Source of the DNA: Flagellimonas yonaguniensis
GTDB lineage: Bacteria; Bacteroidota; Bacteroidia; Flavobacteriales; Flavobacteriaceae
Length of the DNA: 64,000 bases
Assembly: GCF_029193885.1 (NCBI RefSeq)
Contig: NZ_JARFVB010000013.1
Span: forward strand, 1-64,000
Direction: 5' to 3'
The position numbers and the translations under genes are program-made. Positions 63,168 through 64,000 of this stretch are shown piece after piece; the stretch's first letter is position 1, and each line of letters begins with the position of its first letter. Below the pieces are notes generated by a model. That model saw only the letters and a program-made list of their open reading frames with translations, ran no database searches and was not told the DNA's origin.

Positions 63168-64000
63168 ATGCAACTTGTTCCCTATATCGTTCGCCACACC
63201 AATCTTTCAGAGAAAAGTGTGGAAAACACCGTGAATCTTTTGAATCAAGATTGTACCGTTCCTTTTATTTCCAGATACCGAAAGGAGCTGACAGGTAATC
63301 TGGACGAGGTTCAAATTAGTTCCATCGTGGAATTCAAGAACCAGTTCGAGGCGTTGGAAAAGCGAAAAACGGCCATCATCAAAGCTGTTAAGGAACAGGA
63401 TGCACTTACCCCAGAACTCGAAGCCAAATTTCTGAACTGTACCGACCTGACCAGTTTGGAAGACCTTTACCTTCCGTTTAAGAAAAGTAAAAAGACCAAA
63501 GCCGAAACCGCTCGTAAAAATGGACTGGAACCTTTGGCCAAGATCGTTATGGCACAACGGAGTGATGAAATTGAATACATTGCCTCCCAATACCTCAACA
63601 AGGATGTCATCAACGAAGATGATGCCCTCGAAGGAGCCCGCCATATCATTTCCGAATGGATCAACGAGCGTACAGATATCCGTAATCAATTACGAGGTCA
63701 GTTGGAACGACACGCCTTGATCACCACCAAGGTCGTCAAAACCAAAAAAGACGACGAGAAAGCCCAAAAATTTCGCGACTATTTTGATTGGAGTGAACCC
63801 TTGAATCGATGCCCTTCACATCGTTTTTTGGCTATTATGCGAGCGGAAAAGGAAGGTTTTATACGGGTAAAGGTCGAAATCGATGATGAACGTGCCCTCC
63901 AAAACATGGAACGCCGCATGATCAAATCCAATAATGCCTGTGCAGAACAAATAGAACTGGCCATTGCAGATGCCTACAAAAGACTCTTATTCCCTTCGTT
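63168..64000 (+). CDS. tex: Tex-family S1 RNA-binding protein, 5' part
   Basis: The frame from ATG at 63168 runs off the right edge (277 residues visible). It matches the N-terminus of Tex: VENTVNLLNQDCTVPFISRY then RKELTGNLDEVQISSIVEF, SLEDLYLPFKKSKKTKAETA and KNGLEPLAKIVMAQ. Tex proteins bind nucleic acid through a C-terminal S1 domain, which lies outside the window, and act in transcription control. The start lies 15 bases after repeat copy E. Confidence 0.92.
   Translation, partial: MQLVPYIVRHTNLSEKSVENTVNLLNQDCTVPFISRYRKELTGNLDEVQISSIVEFKNQFEALEKRKTAIIKAVKEQDALTPELEAKFLNCTDLTSLEDLYLPFKKSKKTKAETARKNGLEPLAKIVMAQRSDEIEYIASQYLNKDVINEDDALEGARHIISEWINERTDIRNQLRGQLERHALITTKVVKTKKDDEKAQKFRDYFDWSEPLNRCPSHRFLAIMRAEKEGFIRVKVEIDDERALQNMERRMIKSNNACAEQIELAIADAYKRLLFPS

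Overview
The window is chromosomal DNA from a marine-type Flavobacteriaceae (Bacteroidota), probably near Muricauda/Allomuricauda; the genus is a guess from overall gene content. The family call rests on type IX secretion (T9SS) sorting domains and PorP/SprF partners, many promoters with the Bacteroidota -7 motif TAnnTTTG, weak ribosome binding sites, and a class I ribonucleotide reductase with its ATP-cone on NrdB. No rRNA, CRISPR array, prophage or transposase gene was seen. One tRNA, tRNA-Leu(CAA), is present.

Layout. 0-5 kb: the 3' end of a large secreted T9SS type B protein whose last repeats are identical at DNA level, its PorP/SprF partner, a hydrolase lipoprotein and two unknown genes. 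4.9-8.4 kb: a long gene-free stretch with a possible structured RNA, then a LytS/LytTR-type two-component pair. 8.4-13.4 kb: a siroheme-synthesis enzyme and a second secreted-protein/PorP pair. 13.5-19.2 kb: a truncated alpha/beta hydrolase, then a locus with a small His/Cys membrane protein, a TonB-dependent receptor and three lipoproteins with acidic, His-rich or cupin-like sequence, possibly for metal uptake. 19.2-25.3 kb: nrdBA, tRNA-Leu, prs, rplY and pth. 25.3-29.8 kb: a secreted metzincin protease with an overlapping lipoprotein gene. 29.8-41.2 kb: housekeeping and small-enzyme genes (ribF, HTTM protein, serS, TPR protein, rsmA, mgtE and others). 41.2-47 kb: an OlsF-like fused acyltransferase, aspartate kinase, fbp and a TerB-like protein. 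47-50.6 kb: a helicase and the phosphoesterase PdeM of the 'ligase-associated' repair module, without ligase or exonuclease. 50.7-64 kb: mfd, a surface-type lipid-anchored or membrane protein, an ACT-domain protein, yraN, a DUF1800/DUF1501 pair, metG and the start of tex.

The most unusual signal is a family of short inverted-repeat elements (five copies, all between 50.5 and 63.2 kb). Their arms share a TGTC/GACA end and a CGAGCGCAGTCGAG-like core. Two copies lie inside the essential-type genes mfd and metG and are translated in frame as added peptide segments. Other points of interest are the ATP-cone on NrdB, the His-rich receptor locus, the candidate three-way-junction RNA at 5.1 kb, the incomplete repair module, near-leaderless promoters, and four convergent gene pairs whose stop codons overlap or nearly touch.
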